Assembly (NCBI GenBank): GCA_016218725.1
Contig: JACRDB010000026.1
Span: forward strand, 1 to 41,339
DNA from: Deltaproteobacteria bacterium
GTDB taxonomy: Bacteria; Myxococcota_A; Polyangia; Polyangiales; Ga0077539
Direction of reading: 5' to 3'
Length of the DNA: 41,339 bases
Shown here: one piece after another, positions 1 through 7,517 of the stretch
Numbering within the stretch: the first letter of the stretch is position 1
Layout of the letters: each line of letters starts with the position of its first letter
Notes under the pieces: generated by a model
Told to the model about the DNA's origin: nothing
What the model saw: the letters and a program-made list of their open reading frames with translations, nothing else
Databases searched by the model: none
Translations under genes and position numbers: made by a program

Positions 1-1
1 A

Positions 2-343
2 AGCGGCTGTCAGCCTCACATTGGCGCGACGTCTTCGCGGACGCCAGTGCAGATCGTGGGCCTTGAGGGCGTCGAGGAGGTGCGCGTCGGTCTGTGTCAC
101 GCATGCGCCAGGGGTCGGGACGGGTCCGTTCGGTGCTGGGGAGACCGCAGCGGTGGCGCGACCGGGGTCCTCGCGCGCGGAACGTGGCAGGCCACCCCCT
201 CGCCGGTGCCCGGAGTCGTCGGTGCTCGAAGCCTGGTGTGTGGTGAGCGCTACTGCTGTGCGCTGATGCCAGAGGAGGTTCGCTGTTGGGGCGACGCAAG
301 GGTCTCTGGCAACCACACAGGCCCCTACACAGTCCCCTGGTGA
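2..343 (+). CDS. RCC1-repeat protein, C-terminal part (5' truncated by window)
   Basis: The frame is open from the first bases of the window to a TGA at 341-343, so only the last ~113 residues are visible. Two copies of the RCC1-type blade signature can be read (GSVRCWG and EEVRCWG, each after a C-rich VCGERYC/GLCHAC strand). This is the pattern of the RCC1/BNR-like beta-propellers common in myxobacterial surface proteins. There is no in-window start; the first GTG (47) is internal. Such proteins are usually secreted or lipid-anchored and bind ligands through the propeller face, but no specific function can be given. A 73-bp gap separates it from the next gene on the same strand. Confidence 0.75.
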   Translation, partial: SGCQPHIGATSSRTPVQIVGLEGVEEVRVGLCHACARGRDGSVRCWGDRSGGATGVLARGTWQATPSPVPGVVGARSLVCGERYCCALMPEEVRCWGDARVSGNHTGPYTVPW

Positions 344-376
344 TCATCTTGGGACCCGGACGATGATACCACGCCC

Positions 377-405
377 TTGACAGCCTCGGGACGATGGCGC
401 CGAAT
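377..405 (+). promoter_or_regulatory. Candidate sigma-70-type promoter of the FHA regulator gene
   Basis: A perfect TTGACA (377-382) is followed after 17 nt by CCGAAT (400-405), which keeps the AAT end of the -10 box. A start point near 412 would leave a leader of about 5 nt before the ATG at 417. That agrees with the absence of a Shine-Dalgarno sequence there. Confidence 0.45.
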
Positions 406-416
406 CGAGCGCGTCC

Positions 417-2114
417 ATGCCGTCCCAAGGTGCTTCAACGGTGCCCCAGGGGGGCGACGCCCCAGAGCGCCCGGCGCGCGGCCTTCGCCTTCGCATCTCG
501 GGCCCGACGACCCGCATGGTAGTGCCCCTGGAGGCCCCTGCGCGGATCGTCCTGGGTCGAGCGGACCCTTCGAGCGAGGAACCCACGCGCGTGGCGCTCC
601 GGGAGGAGACGGTGTCTGCGCGCCACGCCACGCTGACCCTCTCAGACGGCGCCGCCAGCCTCGAGGACCTCGGCAGCACCAACGGCACCTTCCTCCTGGA
701 CCAGCGCCTGAGGGCCGGCGAGGTCGTCCCACTCGCGCCGTGGAGCCCGTTCCGCCTGGGCGACGATGTCGTGTGCGTCCTCGAGGTCTACGGGGAGGTA
801 ATTGCCCCCCGGTCCCTGGAGCCCCTTGCGTGGATCGAGCGACGGTTGGAGGAGGCATGCCAGCACCCCCGGAAGCCTGGGATCGGCTTCGTCGTGCTCC
901 ACGTCCATACCCAGGGTCGGGTCGCGCCGGACCTTGCAGCGAGCGTGCTCGCCCTGCTGGAGGCCTCCGACGGCGCCGCCTCCTACCCCCAGGGTGGCCT
1001 CCTCGTGCTCTGTCCGACGCGGAGTGAGCGCCAGGGGCGAGCGCTCGCCGCGGAGCTCTCGGAGCTTGTGCTCTCGGGGGGAACGCCAGTTCGCGTTGGC
1101 GTCGCGGTCTTCCCGCGCGATGGCACTCGCCCGGAGGCGCTGGTGGAGGCGGCTCGAAGGCCGAGCCGTGTGGCCCCTGCGGAGCCTGAGGGTGGCGCGC
1201 TCTTCCGAGACCCCGCAATGGTGGCCCTGGAGCATCGCGTAGGCAAACTCGCCAGGGCTGGGGTAGGGGTGTTGTTCCTCGGGGAGTCCGGGGTCGGGAA
1301 AGAGGTCCTCGCCCGTCGTTACCATTCGCTCTCGGACCGCTCGCAGAAGCCCTTCGTCGCGTTCAACTGTGCGGCCCTCACGGACTCCCTGGCCGAAAGC
1401 GAACTCTTCGGGCATGTCAAGGGCGGCTTCTCCGGAGCCGCCAACGCCAGACCGGGGTTGCTGGCGTCGGCGCACGGTGGCGTGTTGTTCCTCGACGAGG
1501 TCGCGGACCTCTCGATGCTGGTGCAGGCGAAGCTCCTGCGGTCCCTGTCGGAGTTAAGGGTCCGCCCCGTCGGCGCCGACGCGGACCGGCCGATCGACGT
1601 GCGCATCCTCGCCGCGACCTGTCGTGACATTGACGCGATGGTGCAGGACAAGACCTTCCGCTTCGATTTGTACAGTCGACTGGGCCAACCGTTCTCCATT
1701 CCTCCGCTCCGAGCACGCCCCGGCGATTTCGAGCCACTCATCGCGCAGCGCCTCCAGGAGCTCTCCTCGTCCCTGCCCATTACCGAGGCGCTCCGGCGTC
1801 TTCTCCTCGCCTACCATTGGCCGGGCAACGTTCGCCAAGTGCGGCAGGTCCTCGAGGCGGCGGTCGCCCTCGCCGAGGACGACGTCCTCGACGTTGATAA
1901 TCCGGCCTTCGAGAGGATCCGGTTCGCGGTCGAGCAGTCCGCGGTGCCTCCCGTGGCGACGGCCGCGACGGAGCGGGAGGTGATCATCGCTGCGCTTGCG
2001 CAGGCCCGCGGAAACCAGGTGAAGGCCGCCAGGGCGCTCGCGATCAGTCGACAGACCCTCGACACAAAGATGCGCGCCTTCAACATCCCGCGGGCCCGCG
2101 ACCCGCAGCGGTGA
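417..2114 (+). CDS. FHA domain / AAA+ sigma-54-type activator with Fis HTH
   Basis: This 565-aa protein resembles the FHA-containing enhancer-binding proteins of myxobacteria, in which phosphopeptide binding by FHA controls a sigma-54 activator. The FHA domain (about 25-110) shows VSARHATL and DLGSTNGTFL. A spacer of about 170 residues precedes the AAA+ core, with Walker A GESGVGKE (289-296), Walker B LFLDE (D360-E361), the arginine-finger segment FRFDLYSRLG and sensor II WPGNVRQ. A Fis-type helix-turn-helix lies at about 520-556. The loop that contacts sigma-54, normally GAFTGA, reads GGFSGA (336-341), so activation of sigma-54 polymerase is not certain. The ATG at 417 is used; it has no Shine-Dalgarno but a TTGACA promoter lies just upstream. 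The target genes are unknown. The gene ends 3 nt before the convergent lipoprotein gene. Confidence 0.9.
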   Translation: MPSQGASTVPQGGDAPERPARGLRLRISGPTTRMVVPLEAPARIVLGRADPSSEEPTRVALREETVSARHATLTLSDGAASLEDLGSTNGTFLLDQRLRAGEVVPLAPWSPFRLGDDVVCVLEVYGEVIAPRSLEPLAWIERRLEEACQHPRKPGIGFVVLHVHTQGRVAPDLAASVLALLEASDGAASYPQGGLLVLCPTRSERQGRALAAELSELVLSGGTPVRVGVAVFPRDGTRPEALVEAARRPSRVAPAEPEGGALFRDPAMVALEHRVGKLARAGVGVLFLGESGVGKEVLARRYHSLSDRSQKPFVAFNCAALTDSLAESELFGHVKGGFSGAANARPGLLASAHGGVLFLDEVADLSMLVQAKLLRSLSELRVRPVGADADRPIDVRILAATCRDIDAMVQDKTFRFDLYSRLGQPFSIPPLRARPGDFEPLIAQRLQELSSSLPITEALRRLLLAYHWPGNVRQVRQVLEAAVALAEDDVLDVDNPAFERIRFAVEQSAVPPVATAATEREVIIAALAQARGNQVKAARALAISRQTLDTKMRAFNIPRARDPQR

Positions 2115-2117
2115 GCG

Positions 2118-2537
2118 TCACGGCTGTGGGTACACGGTAGCCACGGCGAGCTGCGACACCCGCAGCCGGTGCCCGTCGGGGCACTGCTCCAGCACCACGC
2201 GCACGGCGAGGTCCCCGCGGCAGAACCACCGTACGCCGGGGCCGGTGGTGCTGTCCACGGCGCTGGCGGGGGCGCCAGTGTCCCCCTCGGGCTCGTGCTG
2301 GCACAGCGGGCCGAACGCGCGGTCGTAGTCCTGGGCGGGCAGGCACGTCCCCGCCGCGGGCGAGCCCGGCGCGAGCGACAGGGGCCCGCCCCGCACGGGC
2401 ACGTCCGCGGGCCCCACGGCGATGCCGTTGTTGGCCCCGCTGGCCAGGAACACCCAGCGGCTGGAGATCCGCGCCGGGGCCTGGCACGCGACCGCCAGCG
2501 CCCCCCACCCGAGTACCGCGACCTGCAGGAGCTTCAC
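2118..2537 (-). CDS. Small putative lipoprotein
   Basis: This product of about 139 residues is unrecognised. The chosen GTG (2537) opens a short lipoprotein signal, VKLLQVAVLGWGALAVAC, with lipobox LAVAC. The longer frame upstream has no signal-like start. A TACGGT box lies 10 nt before this GTG, like the start-proximal boxes of other genes in the window. The mature part has four cysteines after the lipidated one (CLPAQ, LCQHE, WFCRG, EQCPD) and ends in a hydrophobic strand. The layout suggests a small disulfide-stabilised cell-envelope domain. It converges on the FHA regulator and lies downstream of the MBL-fold lipoprotein gene on the same strand. Confidence 0.6.
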   Translation of the reverse strand: MKLLQVAVLGWGALAVACQAPARISSRWVFLASGANNGIAVGPADVPVRGGPLSLAPGSPAAGTCLPAQDYDRAFGPLCQHEPEGDTGAPASAVDSTTGPGVRWFCRGDLAVRVVLEQCPDGHRLRVSQLAVATVYPQP

Positions 2538-2691
2538 GACGCGCCGGACCGTACCACGAAGGCGCCGCCCCGCTCCAACTCGCGCACGCCCCCGACGGTA
2601 TGTACTCTGATGCAGGATATGCACATACATGCACCGGGTGTGAGCCGTGGGGTCCAGGGGCCCACGTCGTGGACGAAGCGCCCGACGGCCC

Positions 2692-4128
2692 TCAGAAGCA
2701 GCTCGATGCCTCGCCGCCGCAGTTCGTGAGCACCGAGGCGCACGCGGGCCGCGCCGGGAGCCTGCGCACCAGCTCGTACGCCCCTCGGCTGGCCCGCCAG
2801 GTCATCGCCCCCAGGAGCGCCCCGTCCGCGTAGGCGCTCACCGCGGCGGACGGCTGCAGGGTGCAGGTGGCGCGGAGCGTGAGCTCGCTCCGTCGGGTGT
2901 TCCAGCTCCGGGTGGTGATCGCAGCGCCGCAGAAGGTCGTGGCGTTCACCGTGGACGACGCCGCGGACTCGTTGCCCGAGGTGTCCCTCGCGCGGACATG
3001 ATAACCGTGGGCCTCGCTGTCGCCGAGGCCGGTGTCGGCCCAGGCGGTGCCGGTCACCGTGGCGCGCAGCGCGCCGTCGCGGTAGACGCGGTAGTCCTGC
3101 ACGGCGACGTCGTCCGTCGATGCGGCCCAGGCGAGGTCGATGCGCCGGACGCCGGCGGTTGCCGCGAGGTCCGCGGGGGCCGTGGGGGCGTTGGTGTCTC
3201 CGCCCCCGCCGGGGTGCGGCGCGTAGCTGGCGCTCGCCGCCCCCTGGGTGACGGTGAAGCTGGTGCCGTCGAGGGAGGTCACCTCGACCAGGGCACCGCC
3301 GCCCGCGTCGGTGCGCCACACGGCCACGCCCGCCGCGGCGAGACGCTCCAGGGTCTCGGCGTGGGGATGCCCGTACGAGTTGTTCGCGCCCACGGAGATC
3401 ACCCCCACCCGGGGGGCGATGGCCCCCAGGAAGGCCGCGTTGGACGAGGTGCGCGACCCGTGGTGGTGCACGAGGTAGACCTCCACCGGGCCGGTGGCGG
3501 GGGCGATGAGGGCCTCGACGTTGGGGCCCTCGCCGGTGAGGTCGCCGCCGACGAGCACATCGACGCCCCGCCAGGAGACCCTCGCCGCGACCGAGAGGGC
3601 GTTCTCGTCGGTGGTCGAGAGCCCGGTCCCGTTGGCCCCGACGATGGTCACGGTGACCTCGCCGCAGAGCGAGAGGGTCTGGCCCACGGTGACCGTGTTG
3701 CGCCGCCCGGCGAACTGTGTCGCATACTCGTTGTAGGTCGCCGTGGTGTAGCTCCCGCCGCGGTCGTAGACCGCGGTGATCGGGATCGCGTCGGCGCCCT
3801 GCTCGACCTCGTCGAGGCTCCCCACATGGTCGGCGTGATAGTGCGACGCCACGGCGAACTCGAGCCGGGTGACCCCGCGGGCCCGGAGCGCCGTCCGTAG
3901 CGTGGCGCCCCTGCCCGTGGGGGCCCCGTCAAAGAGGGCCGCGCAGCCGTTGGGGGTGATCACCGCCGCGGCGCTGCCCTGCCCGACGTCGAACACCACG
4001 AAGCGGAACTGGCCCTCGCCCGCGGCCTGGGCGGTCTGCAAGGGGGCCTCGCCGGGCGCGGCGTAGCACCCCGCGAGGGCAAGCGAACACACGACGGCTG
4101 CGGTCCACCTGGAGTCCATGGGGTGCAT
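2692..4128 (-). CDS. ComEC-like MBL-fold lipoprotein with fibronectin type III domain
   Basis: This secreted metallo-hydrolase of about 478 aa has a lipoprotein signal ending LALAGC. The metallo-beta-lactamase fold follows: FVVFDVGQGSAAAV, the metal motif SHYHADH (about residue 95), GGDLTGEG and VYLVHHHGS. This is the order seen in the C-terminal domain of ComEC/Rec2 and in free-standing ComEC-like hydrolases. There are no ComEC membrane segments, so it is not a DNA channel. A fibronectin type III domain starts near residue 300 (APTAPADLAATAG to DTSGNESAAS), followed by a cysteine-containing domain of about 75 aa. A nuclease or phosphodiesterase role is possible; the substrate is unknown. Start: ATG 4128 has TACGCT six nt upstream; ATG 4119 is the alternative. 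It is divergent from the glutaredoxin-like gene. Confidence 0.85.
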   Translation of the reverse strand: MHPMDSRWTAAVVCSLALAGCYAAPGEAPLQTAQAAGEGQFRFVVFDVGQGSAAAVITPNGCAALFDGAPTGRGATLRTALRARGVTRLEFAVASHYHADHVGSLDEVEQGADAIPITAVYDRGGSYTTATYNEYATQFAGRRNTVTVGQTLSLCGEVTVTIVGANGTGLSTTDENALSVAARVSWRGVDVLVGGDLTGEGPNVEALIAPATGPVEVYLVHHHGSRTSSNAAFLGAIAPRVGVISVGANNSYGHPHAETLERLAAAGVAVWRTDAGGGALVEVTSLDGTSFTVTQGAASASYAPHPGGGGDTNAPTAPADLAATAGVRRIDLAWAASTDDVAVQDYRVYRDGALRATVTGTAWADTGLGDSEAHGYHVRARDTSGNESAASSTVNATTFCGAAITTRSWNTRRSELTLRATCTLQPSAAVSAYADGALLGAMTWRASRGAYELVRRLPARPACASVLTNCGGEASSCF

Positions 4129-4134
4129 CCCGCC

Positions 4135-4140
4135 AGCGTA
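4135..4140 (-). promoter_or_regulatory. TACGCT box six nt before the MBL-fold lipoprotein start
   Basis: On the minus strand TACGCT is followed by GGCGGG and then ATG (4128). The TANNNT box so close to the start suggests a -10 element for a leaderless transcript. Other copies of this arrangement occur at 6742, 14509, 36341, 37421 and 39735. Confidence 0.4.
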
Positions 4141-4203
4141 CACCCTCTCCGCGGGGTGCAACCGGACCCCCCCGGGGGGCATCCCACTTTCCCGGAGGAG
4201 CCG

Positions 4204-4590
4204 ATGATGACCCACCGTGAACGCCTCGAGGACACCAGCGCCGCAGCCGTCGCGAAGATGAACGCCTTCCACGCCGACGTGGTGCGCGAGGTACGCGACG
4301 CGATCGCCCGCGATCCGCTGGTGGTGGTCGGGATGGCCCAGAACCCCCACGTACGCAACGTGCGCCGGGCCCTCGACGACGCGGGCATCGAGTACACGTA
4401 CCTGGAGTACGGGAGCTACCTCTCGGCCTGGGGCAAGCGCCTGGCGATCAAGCTCTGGTCCGGCTGGCCGACCTTTCCGCAGGTGTTCGTGCGCGGGGCG
4501 CTCCTGGGGGGCGAGGACCTCACCCGGGCCGCCCTGGCCGACGGCACCCTGCGGGCACGGCTCGCGCCCCAGGGCGCGCAGCCCGCGTAG
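4204..4590 (+). CDS. Monothiol glutaredoxin-like protein lacking all cysteines
   Basis: The 128-aa protein has the fold signature of Grx4/GrxD monothiol glutaredoxins: VVVGMAQNP, then WSGWPTFPQVFVRGALLGGEDL. WPTFPQ(V/L)(F/Y) with GG(x)D forms the glutathione-binding face in that family. The active-site CGFS is replaced by PHVRN, and the protein contains no cysteine at all. It therefore cannot do thiol chemistry or ligate an Fe-S cluster through its own cysteine. It may bind glutathione or a partner protein as a scaffold. The start is the first of two ATGs (4204, 4207), preceded by a good GGAGGAG. The gene stands alone between the divergent MBL-fold gene and a convergent pentapeptide gene. A 149-bp gap after it shows no recognisable terminator. 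Confidence 0.85.
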   Translation: MMTHRERLEDTSAAAVAKMNAFHADVVREVRDAIARDPLVVVGMAQNPHVRNVRRALDDAGIEYTYLEYGSYLSAWGKRLAIKLWSGWPTFPQVFVRGALLGGEDLTRAALADGTLRARLAPQGAQPA

Positions 4591-4739
4591 GGGAGATAGA
4601 CGCGTACCGATCCGCGGCGCAGCCCGGGAGCCCCGGGGCCCTCACTGGGCGTCGAGGTGGTCGGCGGTCGCCAGGTGATGGACTCTCCAACCCCGCGAAG
4701 GGCCCTCTCGGACGGTCTCCCCCTCTGCCGAACCGAAGC

Positions 4740-5582
4740 TCACTCCCAGCCTGCCCAGTTGGCCCCGCCGCTCCCCACCTCGGGGACGTCGGTCCCGCGG
4801 TCGCAATCGACGAAGCGCACGTCCCCGAGGAGGGAAGGACGACCCCGGACGCCGCCGACCTGGCAGCGCTCGAAGCGGGTCGCGGAGAGCCGCAGGCGAT
4901 CGAGGTCGGCGCCTCGAAGGTCGCACTCCCGAAACACCGTCCTCGCCGCGGAGCCTCTCGGGTCGAAGTCGCGGCCCTCGACCCGGGCCAGGGTGGCGTC
5001 GCGCAGCGAGCACCCGGAGACGCGAGCGCCGTCCCAGGTCACGTCGGTAAGGTCGGCCCGGTCGAAGGTACACCCCTCGACCACCGCCTCGGCCCAGGAG
5101 ACACGTCGGAGCGACGCCGCCGTCCAGTCGCAGCGGGTGAGCGTCCCCCCGGCAAAGGTCGAGAGGTCACCGCTGGCCGCGGTCAGGTCGCAGTCCGTCC
5201 AGCGCGCCCTCCTGGCTCCGGCGTAGACCAGCACGGCGCGCGTAAGCTCCCCCTGCGTGATCTCCGTGTCCGAGAGGTCCGCCCCAGCCAGGCTGGCGCC
5301 CGTGAGGCGAGGGCCGACGAGCCTCGCGCCCGGGAAGCGGAGTCCGTGCAGGTCGGCCCCCAGGAAGTCTGGGTGGGTGAGCTCGATGCGCCCGGGTCCT
5401 ATGCGCCCTCGCGCGAGCCATGCCAGGTGCTCCCGCTGCAAGCGGTCCCACTGACGCGCTTCAACCATCTGCCACGCCTCGAAGTCCTTCTGCTTCACCT
5501 CAAAGGGGTCCCCCGGGAGATCCAAGGGTAGCGCAAGAAGGGACGCCGCGCCTGGCCGCGCTCCGCCAGGGCGCCTCGGCAC
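4740..5582 (-). CDS. Pentapeptide-repeat protein
   Basis: About 280 aa. After an N-terminal segment rich in charged and aromatic residues (FEVKQKDFEAWQMVEARQWDRL) the protein is made of five-residue A(D/N)LxX-like repeats. Examples are ADLHG, ASLAG, ADLSD, CDLTAA, ADLTD, CDLRG and ADLDR. These fold as a right-handed quadrilateral beta-helix. Members act as DNA mimics or protein-interaction scaffolds, and nothing here fixes the role. It has no signal peptide, so it is probably cytoplasmic. GTG 5582 is chosen because GAGG lies 5 nt upstream; TTG 5525, GTG 5498 and ATG 5468 are alternatives. It follows the propeller gene by 37 nt on the same strand and is probably co-transcribed. Codons upstream of 5582 in this frame are a shadow of that gene. 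Confidence 0.75.
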   Translation of the reverse strand: MPRRPGGARPGAASLLALPLDLPGDPFEVKQKDFEAWQMVEARQWDRLQREHLAWLARGRIGPGRIELTHPDFLGADLHGLRFPGARLVGPRLTGASLAGADLSDTEITQGELTRAVLVYAGARRARWTDCDLTAASGDLSTFAGGTLTRCDWTAASLRRVSWAEAVVEGCTFDRADLTDVTWDGARVSGCSLRDATLARVEGRDFDPRGSAARTVFRECDLRGADLDRLRLSATRFERCQVGGVRGRPSLLGDVRFVDCDRGTDVPEVGSGGANWAGWE

Positions 5583-5619
5583 GACGGCCTCGTGACCCTG
5601 GCAGGCCCGACGCGCTCTT

Positions 5620-6735
5620 TCAGCCTTGGAGCGCCCACAGCGAGAGCTGGTCGCCCGCGACGCCCGCGAAGCACGCTCCGAGGCTGCCGGGGCGCACCGC
5701 AACGCGGTCCAGCGCGCGGCGCATGCGCGCCACCGTCCGCCGCTGGGGCCATGACTCCACCAGGACCACGGTGTCCGCCCCGAGGACCCGGTATCTTGGC
5801 ACCGGCTCCCCGAGCGTGGACGGCAGCCCGAAGCCGTTGAGCGGGTCCGCTTCGAACTCCAGGTGCTCGACGGCGGCGCCCGCTTCGTCCAAGGTCCACA
5901 GCGTCGCCCCGCGGTCGTCGCCGACCGCGACGATCCTCCGCCCGTCGGGCGTGGCGTGGAGCTCGCGCAGCGGCCCGCCGGTGCGCTCGAACGCGCACAC
6001 GCCCAGGTCCGACGAGAGGACCTGGAAGCCCCGCCCGTCCCAGGTCCAGAGGATGAGGGTGTCGCCCTGCACCCAGTCTCCGGCGCAGCCGCGCCCGGCG
6101 TCCCGGCTCCTCTCCCCGACCTCGCCCAGCAACCGCTCGCCGGTCGCGGCGTCCAGGATGTCCAGAACCTCCGTGGTCTCGGAGGACTCGTCGGGCAGTC
6201 CGTGGTGGGTTGCGATGCCCCAGTGCTCATCCTGGTGGGAGCCGAAGGCGAGCAGCTTCCCTCCGTCGGGGCTGAACCTCACGCCCCGGACCGTGGAGGA
6301 CCTCGACCAGCGATGCCCCGACACGTACCCTCCCAGGGTGTAGAGCATGGCGCCGGTCCCCAGTTCGAAGACGCCCCCGCGCCCCGCCCTGGTCACCCCG
6401 GCAGCCAGCGACCCATCTGGGCGAAGCGCCACGTCGACGAGGCTCCCAGGATCCTTCGCGTCCAGGGCCAGCACCGTCTCGCCCGAGCGCGCGTCGAGCA
6501 GGCGCGGACGCTCCCCACCGAGCGCCACGCGACCGCCCTCCGCGGTGAACGCATGGCGTCCCCGCGGCGCTCCCAGCCCCTCGAAGAGCACCCGCCCCGA
6601 AGGCACCGAGCACACCACCCCGATGGCGTCACGCTCGGCCACCACCGAGCCGCCATCCGGGCTGAACCACAGCGCCACGCCGGGGCCCCCCACGCCGGTC
6701 GGCAGGGTCGTCCGAAACAGCTCCCGGAGCTCCAT
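5620..6735 (-). CDS. WD40/beta-propeller-like protein
   Basis: This 371-aa protein has recurring blade strands with the FSPDGG signature (LWFSPDGGSVVA, VRFSPDGGKLLA, LRPDGSLAAG, HATPDGRRIVAVGDDRGATLW). The pattern of 40-50 residue repeats indicates a seven-bladed propeller of the WD40/TolB-like group. There is no signal peptide or membrane segment, and an interaction role in the cytoplasm is likely. ATG 6735 is preceded by TACACT and then 6 nt, with no Shine-Dalgarno, which suggests leaderless translation. It lies first in a two-gene unit with the pentapeptide-repeat protein. The partner and process are unknown. Confidence 0.75.
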   Translation of the reverse strand: MELRELFRTTLPTGVGGPGVALWFSPDGGSVVAERDAIGVVCSVPSGRVLFEGLGAPRGRHAFTAEGGRVALGGERPRLLDARSGETVLALDAKDPGSLVDVALRPDGSLAAGVTRAGRGGVFELGTGAMLYTLGGYVSGHRWSRSSTVRGVRFSPDGGKLLAFGSHQDEHWGIATHHGLPDESSETTEVLDILDAATGERLLGEVGERSRDAGRGCAGDWVQGDTLILWTWDGRGFQVLSSDLGVCAFERTGGPLRELHATPDGRRIVAVGDDRGATLWTLDEAGAAVEHLEFEADPLNGFGLPSTLGEPVPRYRVLGADTVVLVESWPQRRTVARMRRALDRVAVRPGSLGACFAGVAGDQLSLWALQG

Positions 6736-6741
6736 CGCTGG

Positions 6742-6747
6742 AGTGTA
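6742..6747 (-). promoter_or_regulatory. TACACT box six nt before the propeller gene
   Basis: The minus strand reads TACACTCCAGCGATG. Thirteen of its 15 positions match TACCCTCCGGCGATG in front of the gene at 37433. There is no Shine-Dalgarno in the gap, so this is a candidate leaderless -10 element. Confidence 0.45.
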
Positions 6748-6803
6748 CTGCGCCCTCGACGCCTTGGATCATCGGTCCCGACGAGGCCGCAATGTAATGG
6801 CGC

Positions 6804-7517
6804 TTAACGCCCATGCCCCCGCCGGGCCTCCACCTGCCACAGCGCCGACCAGCGCCGCAGCGGTGGCAGCCTCGTCGCCACCCGGTCCACCAGGTCCAGT
6901 ACTGGTCCCAACACCCTCGGCCCTGACGGCGTGTACGCTGGTGCAGGTTCCACGCGCACATCCACCCACCCCGCCTCGGTGACCCAGCGGGCGAGGTTCG
7001 CGTCGGTGTTCAGGAACACCCGGAGCTCGAACTCCACGCCCAGGTAGGCCCGGTTCATCGGGTTGTACGCGTTGGCCTCCAGCAGCACCAGGCGTCCCCC
7101 GGGGCGCACCACCCGGGCCCACTCCCGCAGGGCCTCCACCGGGCGGTCCAGGTGGTGCACCACGTCCACGCAGAACACTGCTTCAAAGGCCCCGTCCGGG
7201 GCGTCCAGGCGCGTTGCGTCGCCCACCACGCACTCCACCCTCGGGTCCGGCACACGCTTCCTGGCGAAGGCCAGCATCTCCGGCGACAGGTCCAGCGCCA
7301 CGTAGCGCGGGCTCTGGAGCCTCGGCGCGAGGAGCACGGTCACCAGCCCGCTGCCGGCGCCGACCTCCAGCACCGGGCCGGTCACGCCTCGGAGGGCCTC
7401 GGCCAGCGCGCGGGCCTTGCGGGCGTAGCCCCGCTTGCGGGCCTCACCCTCTTCTTCGTAACCCTCGACGAAATGGTCGTAGTGGTCGCGCTGGAGCGCG
7501 TTCCAGCCGTCGCTCAC
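6804..7517 (-). CDS. Class I SAM-dependent methyltransferase
   Basis: A 237-aa methyltransferase of the Methyltransf_11/UbiE-like type. It has motif I VLEVGAGSGLVTVLL, motif II LDLSPEMLAFARKR, the acidic VVGDATRLDAPDGAF, and CVDVVHHLDRPVEALREWARVVRPGGRLVLLEAN for motifs III-IV. The C-terminal part (after NAYNPMNRAYLGVEFE) probably shapes the acceptor pocket. The substrate cannot be told from sequence. The GTG start at 7517 overlaps the stop of the upstream pseudouridine synthase gene by 4 nt (GTGA), so the two are translationally coupled. The TAA is at 6804. A 68-bp gap separates it from the propeller gene. Confidence 0.88.
   Translation of the reverse strand: MSDGWNALQRDHYDHFVEGYEEEGEARKRGYARKARALAEALRGVTGPVLEVGAGSGLVTVLLAPRLQSPRYVALDLSPEMLAFARKRVPDPRVECVVGDATRLDAPDGAFEAVFCVDVVHHLDRPVEALREWARVVRPGGRLVLLEANAYNPMNRAYLGVEFELRVFLNTDANLARWVTEAGWVDVRVEPAPAYTPSGPRVLGPVLDLVDRVATRLPPLRRWSALWQVEARRGHGR

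Noticed and set aside
4591..4739. Terminator between the glutaredoxin-like and pentapeptide genes
   Set aside because: GC-rich short inverted stretches exist, but none forms a clear stem with a T-run; nothing firm can be called.
5583..6230. N-terminal extension of the pentapeptide-repeat frame
   Set aside because: This part is a shifted-frame shadow of the propeller gene and contains no pentapeptide repeats.
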